From Burkholderia sp. WP9 (GTDB taxonomy: Bacteria; Pseudomonadota; Gammaproteobacteria; Burkholderiales; Burkholderiaceae), in the NCBI RefSeq assembly GCF_900104795.1, contig NZ_FNTG01000001.1, positions 4,278,001 to 4,342,000 on the forward strand: a DNA stretch of 64,000 nt, given 5' to 3'. Every line of letters begins with the position of its first letter. Positions within the stretch are counted from its first letter, which is position 1. This document shows positions 43,601 to 50,308 of the stretch, one piece after another. The position numbers and the translations under genes were made by a program. The notes beneath the pieces were generated by a model. It ran no database searches. It was given only the letters and a program-made list of their open reading frames with translations, and was not told the DNA's origin.

Positions 43601-46319
43601 CGGTTCTACCTACAACACGACGACGGGTGCGATCACCAACCCGACGTATGTATTGAATGGCGGCAAGACGTTCAACAACGTGGGCGACGTGGTCGAGAAC
43701 ATCGACGGTCGCGTGACGCAGAACACGACTGACATCACGAACCTGACCAACAACATCAACAACGGTGAAGTCGGTCTCGTGCAGCAGGATGCAAGTTCAC
43801 GCAACATCACGGTGGCGAAGGACAGCGACGGCACGGTGGTGGACTTGGCGGGTACGGCGGGGCCGCGCAAGCTGACGGGTTTGTCGGCAGGTGATGTGAA
43901 CGCAACGAGCGTGGATGCGGTGAACGGCTCGCAGTTGTATGCGACGAACCAGAATGTGTCGAACGTCGGCAACACGGTCAACAATCTGAGTAACGACGTC
44001 ACGAACATCAACAATACGGTGAACAACATCACCAATGGTCTTGGCGGCATCAAGTACTTCCATGCGAACTCGACGCTGGCGGATTCGTCGGCAACGGGTA
44101 CGGATGCAGTCGCCATTGGTGGCAACGCTCAGGCGACGGCAGCGAACTCGGTTGCACTGGGTTCGAACTCGACGACGACGGCAAACCTGTCGGCAGCGGG
44201 TTACAACCCGGGCACGGCAACACTGACGGGCACGGCATCGGCAGCCAATGGTGAAGTCTCGGTAGGCGCTGCAGGCAAGGAACGCCGCATCACGAACGTC
44301 GCAGCCGGTTCGGCCGCAACGGACGCGGTCAACGTCAGCCAGTTGCAGTCGGAAGACGCGAAGGTCAACACGATCAACAACAACGTGACCAACCTGAGCA
44401 ACAACGTCACGAACATCGCGGGCAACGTCACCAACATCAGCAACACCGTGAACAACATCACCAACGGTGGCAACGGCATCAAGTACTTCCACGCGAACTC
44501 GTCGCTGGCGGATTCATCGGCAACGGGCACCAACAGCCTGGCAGCCGGCCCGGCGGCGTTGGCGGCCGCCACGGACGCAGTCGCACTGGGTAACGGCGCG
44601 AAAGCGTCCAACGCTGGCGCAGTAGCACTAGGCGCAGGGTCGACGACCACAACGGCGGTCGCCACGTCCGGCACGACGATAGGCGGCATCACCTACACGT
44701 TTGCAGGCATGGCTCCGTCGAGCACGGTGAGCGTGGGTGCAGCGGGCAGCGAGCGCACGATCACGAACGTGGCGGCTGGCCGCCTGAGCGCGACGAGCAC
44801 GGATGCGGTGAACGGCAGCGAACTGTTCGCCACCAACCAGCAGGTGACGCAGAACACCACGGACATCACCAACCTGACGAACAACATGAACAACGGTTCG
44901 GTCGGCTTGGTGCAGCAGGACGCGACGTCGCGCACCATCACGGTCGCGAAGGGCACCGACGGCGCGCTGGTCGACTTTGCCGGGACAGCAGGCGCGCGTC
45001 AGCTGACGGGTGTGGCCGCCGGCGCAGTGACCGCGACAAGCGTGGATGCGGTGAACGGCGCGCAGCTCTACGGCGTGTCGCAGAGCGTGGCGGATGCGAT
45101 CGGCGGTGGCTCGACGGTGAACACGGATGGCTCGATCTCGGCCCCGACTTACGTGGTGAACGGCGCGACCGTCCACAACGCGGGCGACGCGATCACCAAC
45201 CTCGACAACCGTGTGACGCAGAACACCACCAATATCAGCACGATCAACAACACGCTGAACAGCATCACCACCGGCGGTGGCGTCATGTACGTCCACGTGA
45301 ACTCGGCCCTGGCCGATTCGCAGGCAAGCGGTGCGGAGTCGGTGGCGATCGGCGGTAACGCGCAGTCGCAGGCAGCGAACTCGGTCGCGTTGGGTTCGAA
45401 CTCCGTCGCTAACCGTGCCAACACGGTGTCGGTGGGGGCGGCCGGAGCGGAGCGCCAGATCACCAACGTGGCGGCCGGTACGGCGGATACGGACGCGGTG
45501 AACGTCGCGCAGTTGAAGGCGTCGGGCGTGATCAATACGGATGGCACGACCAACGCTGCCGTGACGTACGACCACAACGCTGACGGGTCGGCGAACTACA
45601 GCAGCGTCACAATGGGTAACGGCGTGGCGGGCGGCACGACGATCCGCAACGTGGCGGCAGGCACGGCCGCTGACGATGCGGTCAACGTCAGCCAGATGAA
45701 CGCGGCCATCTCCAACGTCACGAATATCATCAGCTCGGCAGGCAACCCGATGTTCGCGGCAGACGGCAACCGTGACACGGAATCGGCCGTTGCCAGCGGC
45801 ACGCACGCCACGGCAATGGGCGCGAACGCGAAGGCGAGCGCGGCGAATTCGGTGGCGCTGGGTGCGAACTCGGTGGCGGATCGCGAGAACACGGTGTCGG
45901 TGGGTTCGGCGGGCAACGAACGCCAGATCACCAACGTCGCGGCCGGCACGGCAACCACCGACGCAGTCAACGTCGGCCAGTTGAACGAAGCGATCGGCGC
46001 GTCGGTCGGCAACCTGCCGGCCGGTACCTCGGCGAAGGACTACACGGACCAGCAGATCAACGCGGTGCAGAACGGCTTGAACCAGGTCGCGAAAAATGCG
46101 TACGCAGGTATCGCGGCCGCTACGGCACTGACGATGATCCCGGACGTCGATCAAGGCAAGACGATCGCGGTCGGTGTCGGCGGCGGCTCGTATAAGGGTT
46201 CGCAGGCTGTGGCGCTCGGCGTCTCGGCCCGCATCACCCAGAACCTGAAGATGAAGGCCGGCGCGGGTACGAGCTCGCAAGGCACGACGGTGGGCGTGGG
46301 TGCTTCCTACCAGTGGTAA
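31671..46319 (+). CDS. giant trimeric autotransporter adhesin (YadA-like, type Vc)
   Basis: One uninterrupted frame of 4882 residues. GTG 31671 begins the extended signal peptide NKSYKTVWNETTGTYVA; a hydrophobic core leads to cleavage near AHA55. The passenger consists of YadA-head repeats (SVAIGxxAxAxG type), necks with the HIM-like ERRITNVAAG...DAVNVSQL, and short Asn/Val-rich coiled-coil stalks ending IKYFHxNS. Nineteen KYFH-marked supermodules run from codon 32550 to 44481; many are exactly 143 residues apart. Two stalk inserts with GLVQQDA...RNITVAKD occur near 43.75 and 44.9 kb. The C-terminal about 90 residues (from TDQQINAVQNGLNQV to GVGASYQW) form the beta-barrel anchor with terminal aromatic Trp. 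Expected at the cell surface as a trimer, in adhesion or biofilm formation. An OmpA-type lipoprotein gene follows. Confidence 0.96.
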   Translation: MNKSYKTVWNETTGTYVAAPEVAKSRGKKSPSSRTLMVALMAAGAGSVASMDAHAGALDGGTVSQSQDLAYGTGAVSSSADSYNASIAIGNNATATNQLSIAIGTGATSTGLHAVVIGGGAAAAGNDSTIIGSGASGTNTWATAVGSSAKAGYFDVAVGAVATAAGGDSVAFGSAAKAIGAWSSALGDSSQATTANSVALGSNSVANSTTLTTAGFTPVGGTAISAATALGGEVSVGAAGKERRITNVAAGLNATDAVNVSQLQSEDAKVNTVSNNVNNLSNTITNINNGGGIKYFHTNSTGTDSSATGGNAIAIGSAATSSGSGTIAMGTGAQASDNYTTAIGNLAYAANPGGIDASGSSTAVGASSTASGMYSTAVGTLSRASGGASSALGVNATASGDRSIALGASSQGSGSYAAALGTLSTASGANSSAIGTQSKATGGNSVAVGNNAQAQNTSAIAIGQAAIGSGSGSTAIGQASTASGNNSVTVGSSAMGAGTSAIAVGSSAKAAADYTFAAGNAASAVSLGDIALGASSTASGAGGTSYATALGTNAQAIGASTVAVGGGAKATAANSVALGANSTTTANLSAAGYNPGTGTLSGIASAANGEVSVGSTGKERRITNVAAGSAATDAVNVSQLMSEDAKVNTVNSNVTNLSTTVTNITNGGGIKYFHVNSTAADSSAGAAQSVAIGGNAVTGGGAKSIAIGENASAAGAYSSYGGDGAYNTAIGAGATADGTSGNWGHNTALGGNTNATGTNAVALGYGATAVAAQASAMGYTATASGANSVALGGAASATAGNSVALGASSTTTGANSVAVGPAAVASGQSATAMGQASTASGAYTNTMGYQTVAAASDGIAIGTQANVTSSAAQGVAIGARATASGSSSIAMGNSAAASGTGDMAFGASSIASGAGVSAATAMGYASSANAVGSTAIGGYSSATGANSSAFGYNAKATAANSVALGQGSTTTANLSAAGYNPGSATLSGIASAANGEVSVGSAGKERRITNVAAGSAATDAVNVSQLMSEDAKVNTVNNNVNNLSTSVTNINNTVNNITSGSGIKYFHANSTAADSSATGTNSVAIGDKASSLGGSSVAMGDSATAAGAASIAIGNNAQNVTGANNSIAIGGDSKAADKSVSLGNGADTSLSSWGVAVGTNAKVSAALGTAIGGGAMVSGANGTAIGTNAVASAVNSVALGNAATTTANLSAAGYNPGTGTLSGTASTANGEVSVGSAGAERRITNVAAGSAATDAVNVSQLMSEDAKVNTVNNNVNNLSNSITNITNTGTKYFHVNSTLADSSASGGNAVAIGAVANASGGSAIAVGNNATASVAYSVAMGNSANVSGANGTAFGYTSTVVGSGGVALGNATYSKGESAVALGNGSTATGDYSLAMGKISTSTGTSAVALGFNSTASAANSVALGSGSTTTANLSAAGYNPGTGTLSGIASAANGEVSVGSAGKERRITNVAAGSAATDAVNVSQLMSEDAKVNTVNSNVTNLSTTVTNITNGGGIKYFHVNSTAADSSAGAAQSVAIGGNAVTGGGAKSIAIGENASAAGAYSSYGGDGAYNTAIGAGATADGTSGNWGHNTALGGNTNATGTNAVALGYGATAVAAQASAMGYTATASGANSVALGGAASATAGNSVALGASSTTTGANSVAVGPAAVASGQSAMAMGQASTASGAYTNTMGYQTVAAASDGIAIGTQANVGSAASQGIAIGARATSSGSSAVALGNTAKSIGTSAIALGSSSTAAANYTFAAGNAASAVALGDIALGASSTASGAGGTSYATALGTNAQAIGANAVAVGGAAKATAANSVALGASSTTTANLSASGYNPGTLTLSGTASATNGEVSVGSAGKERRITNVAAGSAATDAVNVSQLMSEDAKVDTVNNNVNNLSTTVTNIANGGGIKYFHANSTLADSTATGANSVAVGPAALASGLSATAMGQASTASGAYTNTMGYQTVAAASDGIAIGTQANVTSSAAQGVAIGQRATASGSNAVAMGSTAAASGTGDMAFGASSLASGAGVGAATAMGYASSANAAGSTAIGGYSSATGANSSAFGYNAKATAANSVALGQSSTTTANLSAAGYNPGTGTLSGIASAVNGEVSVGSAGKERRITNVAAGSAATDAVNVSQLMSEDAKVNTVNSNVNNLSNTVNNINTATGNISNINNTVTNITNGGGIKYFHTNSTLADSTANGVGAVSVGGAAISDAADGVSIGTSATVATTATSGIAIGKNSRVGASSVDSIAIGDGASATVANSIALGSNSTTTANLSAAGYNPGTGVLSGTASAANGEVSVGSTGKERRITNVAAGAAATDAVNVSQLQSEDAKVNTVNNNVNNLSGNVTNIAGNVTNISNTVNNITNGGGIKYFHVNSTLADSSATGANSVAVGPAAVASGLSATAMGQASTASGAYTNTMGYQTVAAASDGIAIGTQATVGSAASQGVAIGARATSSGSSSVALGNAATSSGGSAVALGNAAKSIGTSAIALGSSTAAANYTFAAGNAASAMALGDIALGASSTASGAGGTSFATTLGTNSQAIGANTVAVGGGAKATAVNSVALGANSTTTANLSAAGYNPGTGTLSGTASTANGEVSVGSASAERRITNVAAGSAATDAVNVSQLMSEDAKVNTVNNNVNNLSGNVTNIAGNVTNISNTVNNITNGGGGIKYFHANSTLADSSATGTDAVAIGGAATASAANSVALGSNSTTTANLSAAGYNPGSGALSGTASAANGEVSVGASGKERRITNVAAGSAATDAVNVSQLMSEDAKVNAVNSNVTNLSNNVTNIAGNVTNISNTVNNITNGGTGIKYFHTNSTLTDSTANGVGAVSVGGAAISDATDGVSIGTSATVATTATSGIAIGKNSRVGASSVDAIAIGDGASATAANSVALGANSTTTANLATAGYNPGSGTLSGTASTANGEVSAGASGKERRVTNVAAGSAATDAVNVSQLMSEDAKVNTINSNVNNLSTSVTNISSTVNNITNGGGGVKYFHANSTLADSSATGTDSVAIGGNASATAANSIALGSNSTTTANLSAAGYNPGTATLSGTASAANGEVSVGAASKERRVTNVAAGSAATDAVNVSQLMSEDAKVNTINNNVTNLSNNVTNIAGNVTNMSNVVNNITNGGGGVKYFHANSTLADSSASGTDAVAIGGNASATAANSVALGSNSTTTANLSAAGYNPGTGALSGTASAVNGEVSVGAAGKERRVTNIAAGSAATDAVNVSQLMSEDAKVNAINSNVTNLSNNVTNIAGNVTNMSNVVNNITNGGNGIKYFHANSTLADSSATGTDAVAIGGNAQATAANSIALGSNSTTTANLSAAGYNPGTATLSGTASAANGEVSVGAAGKERRITNVAAGSSATDAVNVSQLMSEDAKVNTINSNVTNLSNNVTNIAGNVTNISNTVNNITNGGGGIKYFHVTSTLADSSASGTDAVAIGGNASASAANSVALGSNSTTTANLSAAGYNPGTAALSGTASAVNGEVSVGAAGEERRMTNVAAGSAATDAVNVSQLMSEDAKVNTINNNVNNLSTSVTNISNTVNNITNGGTGIKYFHANSSLADSSASGTDAVAIGGNASATATNSVALGSNSTTTANLSAAGYNPGTTALSGTASAANGEVSVGAAGKERRVTNVAAGSAATDAVNVSQLMSEDAKVTTINNNVTILSNNVTNIAGNVTNLSNTVNNITSGGSGIKYFHTNSTLADSSATGADAVAIGGNSSATAANSVALGSNSTTTANLSAAGYNPGPATLSGTASAANGEVSLGVAGKERRITNVAAGAAATDAVNVSQLMSEDAKVNTINNNVTNLSNNVTNIASNVTNISSTVNNITNAGSGIKYFHANSSLADSSATGTDAVAIGGNASASAANSVALGSNSTTTANLSAAGYNPGTATLSGTASAANGEVSVGAAGKERRITNVATGSAATDAVNVSQLQSEDAKVNAAGSGTAAALGGGSTYNTTTGAITNPTYVLNGGKTFNNVGDVVENIDGRVTQNTTDITNLTNNINNGEVGLVQQDASSRNITVAKDSDGTVVDLAGTAGPRKLTGLSAGDVNATSVDAVNGSQLYATNQNVSNVGNTVNNLSNDVTNINNTVNNITNGLGGIKYFHANSTLADSSATGTDAVAIGGNAQATAANSVALGSNSTTTANLSAAGYNPGTATLTGTASAANGEVSVGAAGKERRITNVAAGSAATDAVNVSQLQSEDAKVNTINNNVTNLSNNVTNIAGNVTNISNTVNNITNGGNGIKYFHANSSLADSSATGTNSLAAGPAALAAATDAVALGNGAKASNAGAVALGAGSTTTTAVATSGTTIGGITYTFAGMAPSSTVSVGAAGSERTITNVAAGRLSATSTDAVNGSELFATNQQVTQNTTDITNLTNNMNNGSVGLVQQDATSRTITVAKGTDGALVDFAGTAGARQLTGVAAGAVTATSVDAVNGAQLYGVSQSVADAIGGGSTVNTDGSISAPTYVVNGATVHNAGDAITNLDNRVTQNTTNISTINNTLNSITTGGGVMYVHVNSALADSQASGAESVAIGGNAQSQAANSVALGSNSVANRANTVSVGAAGAERQITNVAAGTADTDAVNVAQLKASGVINTDGTTNAAVTYDHNADGSANYSSVTMGNGVAGGTTIRNVAAGTAADDAVNVSQMNAAISNVTNIISSAGNPMFAADGNRDTESAVASGTHATAMGANAKASAANSVALGANSVADRENTVSVGSAGNERQITNVAAGTATTDAVNVGQLNEAIGASVGNLPAGTSAKDYTDQQINAVQNGLNQVAKNAYAGIAAATALTMIPDVDQGKTIAVGVGGGSYKGSQAVALGVSARITQNLKMKAGAGTSSQGTTVGVGASYQW
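33423..34265 (+). repeat. adhesin internal duplication, copy A
   Basis: 843 bases nearly identical to 35961-36803 (offset 2538, a multiple of 3). About 15 differences were counted by eye, mostly at third codon positions. It covers a neck, a stalk, the KYFH motif and a long head segment. Confidence 0.85.
34107..34790 (+). repeat. adhesin internal repeat, partner of 37467-38150
   Basis: A second long repeat at offset 3360 bases. It overlaps the end of duplication copy A, giving a mosaic of shared blocks. It includes the head segment with MGYQTVAAASDGIAIGTQ and the following neck. Confidence 0.75.
35961..36803 (+). repeat. adhesin internal duplication, copy B
   Basis: Second copy of the 33423-34265 block. 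The copies diverge abruptly after about 34265 and 36803. Confidence 0.85.
37467..38150 (+). repeat. adhesin internal repeat, partner of 34107-34790
   Basis: Same block as at 34107 with scattered differences; the boundaries were judged by eye. Confidence 0.75.
39720..44481 (+). repeat. tandem 429-bp (143-residue) head-neck-stalk supermodules
   Basis: KYFH codons fall at 39720, 40149, 40695, 41124, 41553, 41982, 42390, 42819, 43248, 44052 and 44481. Seven of the ten intervals are exactly 429 bases; the exceptions are 546, 408 and 804. Each unit runs KYFH, short head, SNSTTTANLSAAGYNPG loop, neck, stalk. Confidence 0.9.
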
Positions 46320-46444
46320 GTGCCATGACGGATGGGGCGTGAGCCTCGTCCGTCAGCCAGATCTGCTTTGACTTGACTGCATGCGCGCCCTTGTCCGAGG
46401 AACACACGGCAAGGGCGCCGCCTCAATTGACTGAATCCCTGAAA

Positions 46445-47176
46445 ATGAACTTAACGCTTTCCAAGTCTTCGCGCGCGCTATTGCTCGGCGCGTGTGTGAT
46501 GTTTCTCGCTGCGTGCAGCACGCAGTCGGGCCCAACCTATACGCTTCACGCGGTGAGCGTGCCGAATCAGCAGGCGCCGATCTATCGGGTCAATTGCGAG
46601 GGACTCTTCGAAAGCTCGAAGAGTTGCGTGCGTGTGGCGGGGCAGACCTGCAAGAATCAACCGGTGACATGGCTCGAAGCCGTTGATCGCGTAAGCGACG
46701 GCGCGCTGAAGAAGGATGCGCGCGAATTGACCTTCATGTGCGGCAAACCGGTTGTTGCAGAGCAGCTCCCGCAGCAGCCGGTGCTGCAACAGCCCGCTGC
46801 GCAGCCGCAAGCAAAACAGGTGGCGCCGCAGGTTCGCCTGCTGCTGCAAGGCAACGCGAACTTCGCGACGGATAGCGCGGTGCTTGGCTCAATTGCAAAG
46901 AGGAATCTCGACCACTTCATGAGCGTGAACCGGGGCGTGAACCTGCATCGCGTGACGGTGGTGGGCTACACCGACGCGACAGGCTCGCAAGCCCATAACC
47001 TGAGCCTGTCCGAGGCTCGCGCCGACGCCGTCGCCCAATACCTGCGTGATGGCGGCCTCCATGCCGAGCAGTTCGTCGCACGAGGTCTGGGCAGCGCTGA
47101 TCCGGTCGCGTCGAATGCGACGCCCGAAGGCCGCATGCAGAACCGCCGCGTCGACGTCCGCGTATTCGCCGAGTAA
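46445..47176 (+). CDS. OmpA-domain outer-membrane lipoprotein
   Basis: A 243-residue lipoprotein: signal ending FLAAC (Cys24), a periplasmic N-terminal region (about 30-110) with Cys-containing CEGLFESSKSC and GQTCKNQPVTWLEAVDRV, a Gln/Pro linker (about 110-135), and a C-terminal OmpA peptidoglycan-binding domain with ANFATDSAVLG, VTVVGYTDATGSQAHNLSLSEARADAVAQYL and GRMQNRRVDVRV. ATG 46445 is chosen because it begins the signal; upstream frame to 46373 is non-signal sequence. It lies 125 bases after the giant adhesin, so it may help to tether or assemble it at the peptidoglycan. That role is inference. Confidence 0.88.
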   Translation: MNLTLSKSSRALLLGACVMFLAACSTQSGPTYTLHAVSVPNQQAPIYRVNCEGLFESSKSCVRVAGQTCKNQPVTWLEAVDRVSDGALKKDARELTFMCGKPVVAEQLPQQPVLQQPAAQPQAKQVAPQVRLLLQGNANFATDSAVLGSIAKRNLDHFMSVNRGVNLHRVTVVGYTDATGSQAHNLSLSEARADAVAQYLRDGGLHAEQFVARGLGSADPVASNATPEGRMQNRRVDVRVFAE

Positions 47177-47202
47177 CGCGCAGCACACATCGCTCGACCA
47201 CG

Positions 47203-47229
47203 AAGGCCTGCCGTCGCGCAGGCCTTTTT
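47203..47229 (+). terminator. Rho-independent terminator after the OmpA-like gene
   Basis: AAGGCCTGC/GCAGGCCTT stem (47203-47226) followed by T residues, 27 bases after the stop. It also lies at the 3' side of the convergent hexR gene. Confidence 0.82.
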
Positions 47230-47242
47230 CATCTGCAACGCC

Positions 47243-48088
47243 TCAACTCTCGTCGTCGACCCGCAACCGGCCGATCACGCCTTTCGCCTGTCCCACGCGC
47301 TCCACTAACTCGGGTCCACGCTTGAGCGCGACACCGACCGCCAGAATGTCGCCGATCGCCAGATGCGACATACGCGATGTCATCGGCGAAAACACATCGT
47401 TTTCCTCGACCACGTTCGAGAACAGACAGATCGACGCGACCCGCGCGAGCGGTGAGCTGCCGTGCGTGATCGCGATCACTTTCGCGCCACGAGCGAGCGC
47501 TGAACGCGCGGCTTCGATGATGTCGCGGGTGCGGCCGGTATTCGATACCGCCACCACCACATCGCCGGGGCCGAGCAGTGCCGCCGACATCGAATAGGTA
47601 TGCGGGTCGGAGTAGGCGACGCTCGGCATGCCGAGGCGGAAGAACTTGTGCTGAATATCCTGCGCGGCGATGCCCGAGCCGCCCGCGCCGTAGAACTCGA
47701 TGCGCGCCGCGTTCGCGAGCAACTCGACGGCCGCTTCGACGCTATCCGGCGACAGGCTGTTGCGCACTTCGATCAGCGTGCCGATGGTCCGGTCGAATAC
47801 CTTCGCGATGAGGCCGGGAGCGCCTTCGTCCGGCTGCACGTCCCGATAGACGGTGGGCACACCCGACGCAATCCCTTGCGCAAGCCGGATCTTGAATTCG
47901 CGAAACCCCGAAAAGCCGAGCGCATGACAAAACCGCGCGATGGTCGGCTGGCTAACGCCTGCGCGGGCGGCCACTTCCGTCATGGAAAGATCGAGCACTT
48001 CGCGCGGCGCTTCGATCACGTAGTCGGCCAATTTGCGCTCGGACGGCCGCAACTGGTCGCGCATCTCTTCCACCTGGGACAGCATCAT
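47243..48088 (-). CDS. hexR: RpiR-family regulator HexR
   Basis: Transcriptional repressor of central sugar catabolism that senses Entner-Doudoroff intermediates (KDPG in known HexR). The 281 residues have an N-terminal helix-turn-helix (MTEVAARAGVSQPTIARFCHALGFSGFREFK, about 37-67) and a SIS sugar-phosphate domain (IEFYGAGGSGIAAQDIQHKFFRLG, VVAVSNTGRTRDIIEAA, VIAITHGSSPLARVA). The start at 48088 (MMLSQ) is favoured over longer open frame to 48199, which would run through the promoter. It is divergent from edd, with HexR-like boxes at both promoters, so autoregulation and edd control are likely. Confidence 0.9.
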   Translation of the reverse strand: MMLSQVEEMRDQLRPSERKLADYVIEAPREVLDLSMTEVAARAGVSQPTIARFCHALGFSGFREFKIRLAQGIASGVPTVYRDVQPDEGAPGLIAKVFDRTIGTLIEVRNSLSPDSVEAAVELLANAARIEFYGAGGSGIAAQDIQHKFFRLGMPSVAYSDPHTYSMSAALLGPGDVVVAVSNTGRTRDIIEAARSALARGAKVIAITHGSSPLARVASICLFSNVVEENDVFSPMTSRMSHLAIGDILAVGVALKRGPELVERVGQAKGVIGRLRVDDES

Positions 48089-48121
48089 TGGAAAACTCGC
48101 ACTATGCTGAAGAATGCGTGG

Positions 48122-48157
48122 ACTATATCTGATTGCTGAAGAGGTACAAAAACTACA
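48122..48157 (-). promoter_or_regulatory. hexR promoter with overlapping HexR-like box
   Basis: Reverse strand: -35 TTGTAC (48144-48149), 16-base spacer, -10 TATAGT (48122-48127). The box TGTAGTTTTTGTACC (48143-48157) covers the -35, so binding would repress. Confidence 0.65.
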
Positions 48158-48265
48158 TTTGAGGCGGTAGGTGTAATCCCTAGGTTTCGGCCGTTGCATG
48201 CGAGAGCAAGGCTGGCCGGGCGTTTCCGGCTGTCTCCGTATGCCGCAGCGCAGCAGCGTTCGTCG

Positions 48266-48294
48266 TTGCGATCGTGTAGTTTTTCTACTAAGAT
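48266..48294 (+). promoter_or_regulatory. edd promoter with HexR-like box in the spacer
   Basis: TTGCGA (48266-48271), 17-base spacer, TAAGAT (48289-48294). TGTAGTTTTTCTACT (48275-48289) fills the spacer and resembles the known HexR site TGTARTWWWWYTACA. Confidence 0.7.
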
Positions 48295-48378
48295 GGCGTC
48301 AGTCAGTTGATCCGACACCCCGCGATACCTACCTGGCACAGTGCGCGCCCGCCCCACGCCAGCGACGAAGGAGCTCCG

Positions 48379-50283
48379 ATGGTTTCCCCGCATTCGCAAT
48401 TGTTGAAGGTCACGCAACGCGTGGTCGAGCGCAGCAAGCCCACCCGCGAGGCGTATCTGGCCCGCATCGACCAGGCGCAAGGCCGGTTCCCGGCGCGCGG
48501 CGCGCTCTCCTGCGCCAATCTGGCCCACGGTTTCGCCGGGCTCGAAGGCAACGACAAGCTCGTCATCAAACAGATTCGCGAGCCGAACATCGGCATCGTG
48601 TCCTCGTACAACGAAATGTTGTCGGCCCACGCGCCGTACAAAAACTACCCGGACATCATCAAGCAGGCCGCGCGTGAAAACGGCGGCGTCGCGCAATTCG
48701 CGGGCGGCGTGCCGGCCATGTGCGACGGCATTACGCAAGGCAATGCGGGCATGGAACTGTCGCTGTTCTCGCGAGAAGTGATCGCGATGAGCACGGCGGT
48801 CGCGCTAACGCACAACATGTTCGACGCGGCACTGTGCCTCGGCATTTGCGACAAGATCGTGCCGGGCCTGCTGATCGGCGCGCTGCAGTTCGGCCATCTG
48901 CCGACCATCTTCGTGCCGGCCGGCCCGATGGGCAGCGGCCTGTCCAACGACGACAAAGCCAAGACACGCCAGCTCTTCGCCACCGGCCAATGCGGCCGCG
49001 ACGCGCTGCTCGAAGCGGAAGCCGCCGCGTATCACAGCCACGGTACCTGCACGTTCTACGGCACGGCCAACAGCAATCAGATGCTGATGGAAGTGATGGG
49101 TTTGCATCTGCCGAGTTCGGCTTTCGTGCATCCGCATACGCCACTGCGCGACGCGCTGACCGCGCAGGCCGCGCGCCGCGTGCTCGATCTGACGGTGGAG
49201 CGCGGCAACTACACGCCGATCGGCCACGTGATCGACGAAAAAGCGATCGTCAACGGCATCGTTGCCTTGCTGGCGACCGGCGGCTCGACCAATCACACGC
49301 TGCACCTGGTGGCGATTGCTCGCGCGGCGGGCATCGTGATCGATTGGGACGACTTCGACGCGCTGTCGCAAGCCGTGCCGCTGCTCGCGAAAATTTATCC
49401 GAACGGCAAGGCTGACGTGAACCACTTCCACGCGGCCGGCGGCGTCGCTTTCCTGGTGCGCAATCTGCTGGAAGGCGGCTTGCTGCACGAGGACGTCAAT
49501 ACGGTCGCGGGCAAGGGACTCAAGCATTACACGGAAGAGCCGAAGCTGATCGACGGCAAGCTGCAATGGGTGCCGGGCGCGCAAGCGAGCGAAGACACGG
49601 CCGTGCTGCGCGGCATCAAGGAACCGTTCCAGCCGGATGGCGGCTTGCGTCTGATGCAGGGCAAGCTCGGCCGCGGTGTGATCAAGATTTCGGCGGTCGC
49701 GGCGGCGCATCGCAAGGTGAAGGCGCCGGCGATCGTGTTCGACTCGCAGGAAGCCGTGCAGGAAGCGTTCGACAAAGGCGAACTGAAGCGCGACTTCATC
49801 GCCGTGGTGCGCTTCCAGGGCGCGCGTGCAAACGGCATGCCCGAGCTCCATCGTTTGACGCCGCTGCTCGGTGTGTTGCAGGATCAGGGTTTCCACGTCG
49901 CACTGGTCACGGACGGCCGTATGTCCGGCGCGTCGGGCAAGGTGCCGGCGGTGATTCATCTGTCGCCTGAAGCCTTGCTGCAAGGGCCGATCGGCAAGGT
50001 GCGCACGGGCGACATGCTGGTGATCGACGCCGAAGCCGGCGTGCTCGACATCGAAATCGAAGCGGCCGAATGGGCCGCGCGGCCGAACGCCGTGCCGCTG
50101 CATCAGGCGGCAAACGAAGTGGGTTTCGGCCGGGAATTGTTCGGCGTGTTTCGCGCGGCGGCGGCGCCGGCGGAGCAGGGCGCGTCGGTATTCGGCGCGA
50201 TGGTGGGCGAGCATTCGGCGCATCACGGCGAAGCGGCCAAAGCTCACACCGGAAAACATACAAGCACCACTCAAGCCAGCTAA
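48379..50283 (+). CDS. edd: phosphogluconate dehydratase
   Basis: First Entner-Doudoroff enzyme: 6-phosphogluconate to KDPG, with an Fe-S cluster. The 634 residues belong to the IlvD/Edd family: [33 protein letters not shown] with a cluster-type Cys, [16 protein letters not shown] with another, [20 protein letters not shown] with the third, and [19 protein letters not shown] near the C-terminus. AAGGAG at 48368-48373 precedes ATG 48379; upstream open frame to 48307 is not needed. eda follows after 25 bases. Expression is probably under HexR. Confidence 0.96.
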   Translation: MVSPHSQLLKVTQRVVERSKPTREAYLARIDQAQGRFPARGALSCANLAHGFAGLEGNDKLVIKQIREPNIGIVSSYNEMLSAHAPYKNYPDIIKQAARENGGVAQFAGGVPAMCDGITQGNAGMELSLFSREVIAMSTAVALTHNMFDAALCLGICDKIVPGLLIGALQFGHLPTIFVPAGPMGSGLSNDDKAKTRQLFATGQCGRDALLEAEAAAYHSHGTCTFYGTANSNQMLMEVMGLHLPSSAFVHPHTPLRDALTAQAARRVLDLTVERGNYTPIGHVIDEKAIVNGIVALLATGGSTNHTLHLVAIARAAGIVIDWDDFDALSQAVPLLAKIYPNGKADVNHFHAAGGVAFLVRNLLEGGLLHEDVNTVAGKGLKHYTEEPKLIDGKLQWVPGAQASEDTAVLRGIKEPFQPDGGLRLMQGKLGRGVIKISAVAAAHRKVKAPAIVFDSQEAVQEAFDKGELKRDFIAVVRFQGARANGMPELHRLTPLLGVLQDQGFHVALVTDGRMSGASGKVPAVIHLSPEALLQGPIGKVRTGDMLVIDAEAGVLDIEIEAAEWAARPNAVPLHQAANEVGFGRELFGVFRAAAAPAEQGASVFGAMVGEHSAHHGEAAKAHTGKHTSTTQAS

Positions 50284-50308
50284 GCGCTGCAGAACAAGGA
50301 GTCTGACT

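Noticed and set aside
44628..46280. A 550-codon reverse frame inside the adhesin gene, and several smaller ones
   Set aside because: They mirror the repeat units of the adhesin and have Arg/Val-rich low-complexity sequence; a by-product of repeated codons.
31671..46319. Regular repeats considered as a CRISPR array
   Set aside because: The repeats are hundreds of bases long, in frame and coding; there are no short spacers or cas genes.
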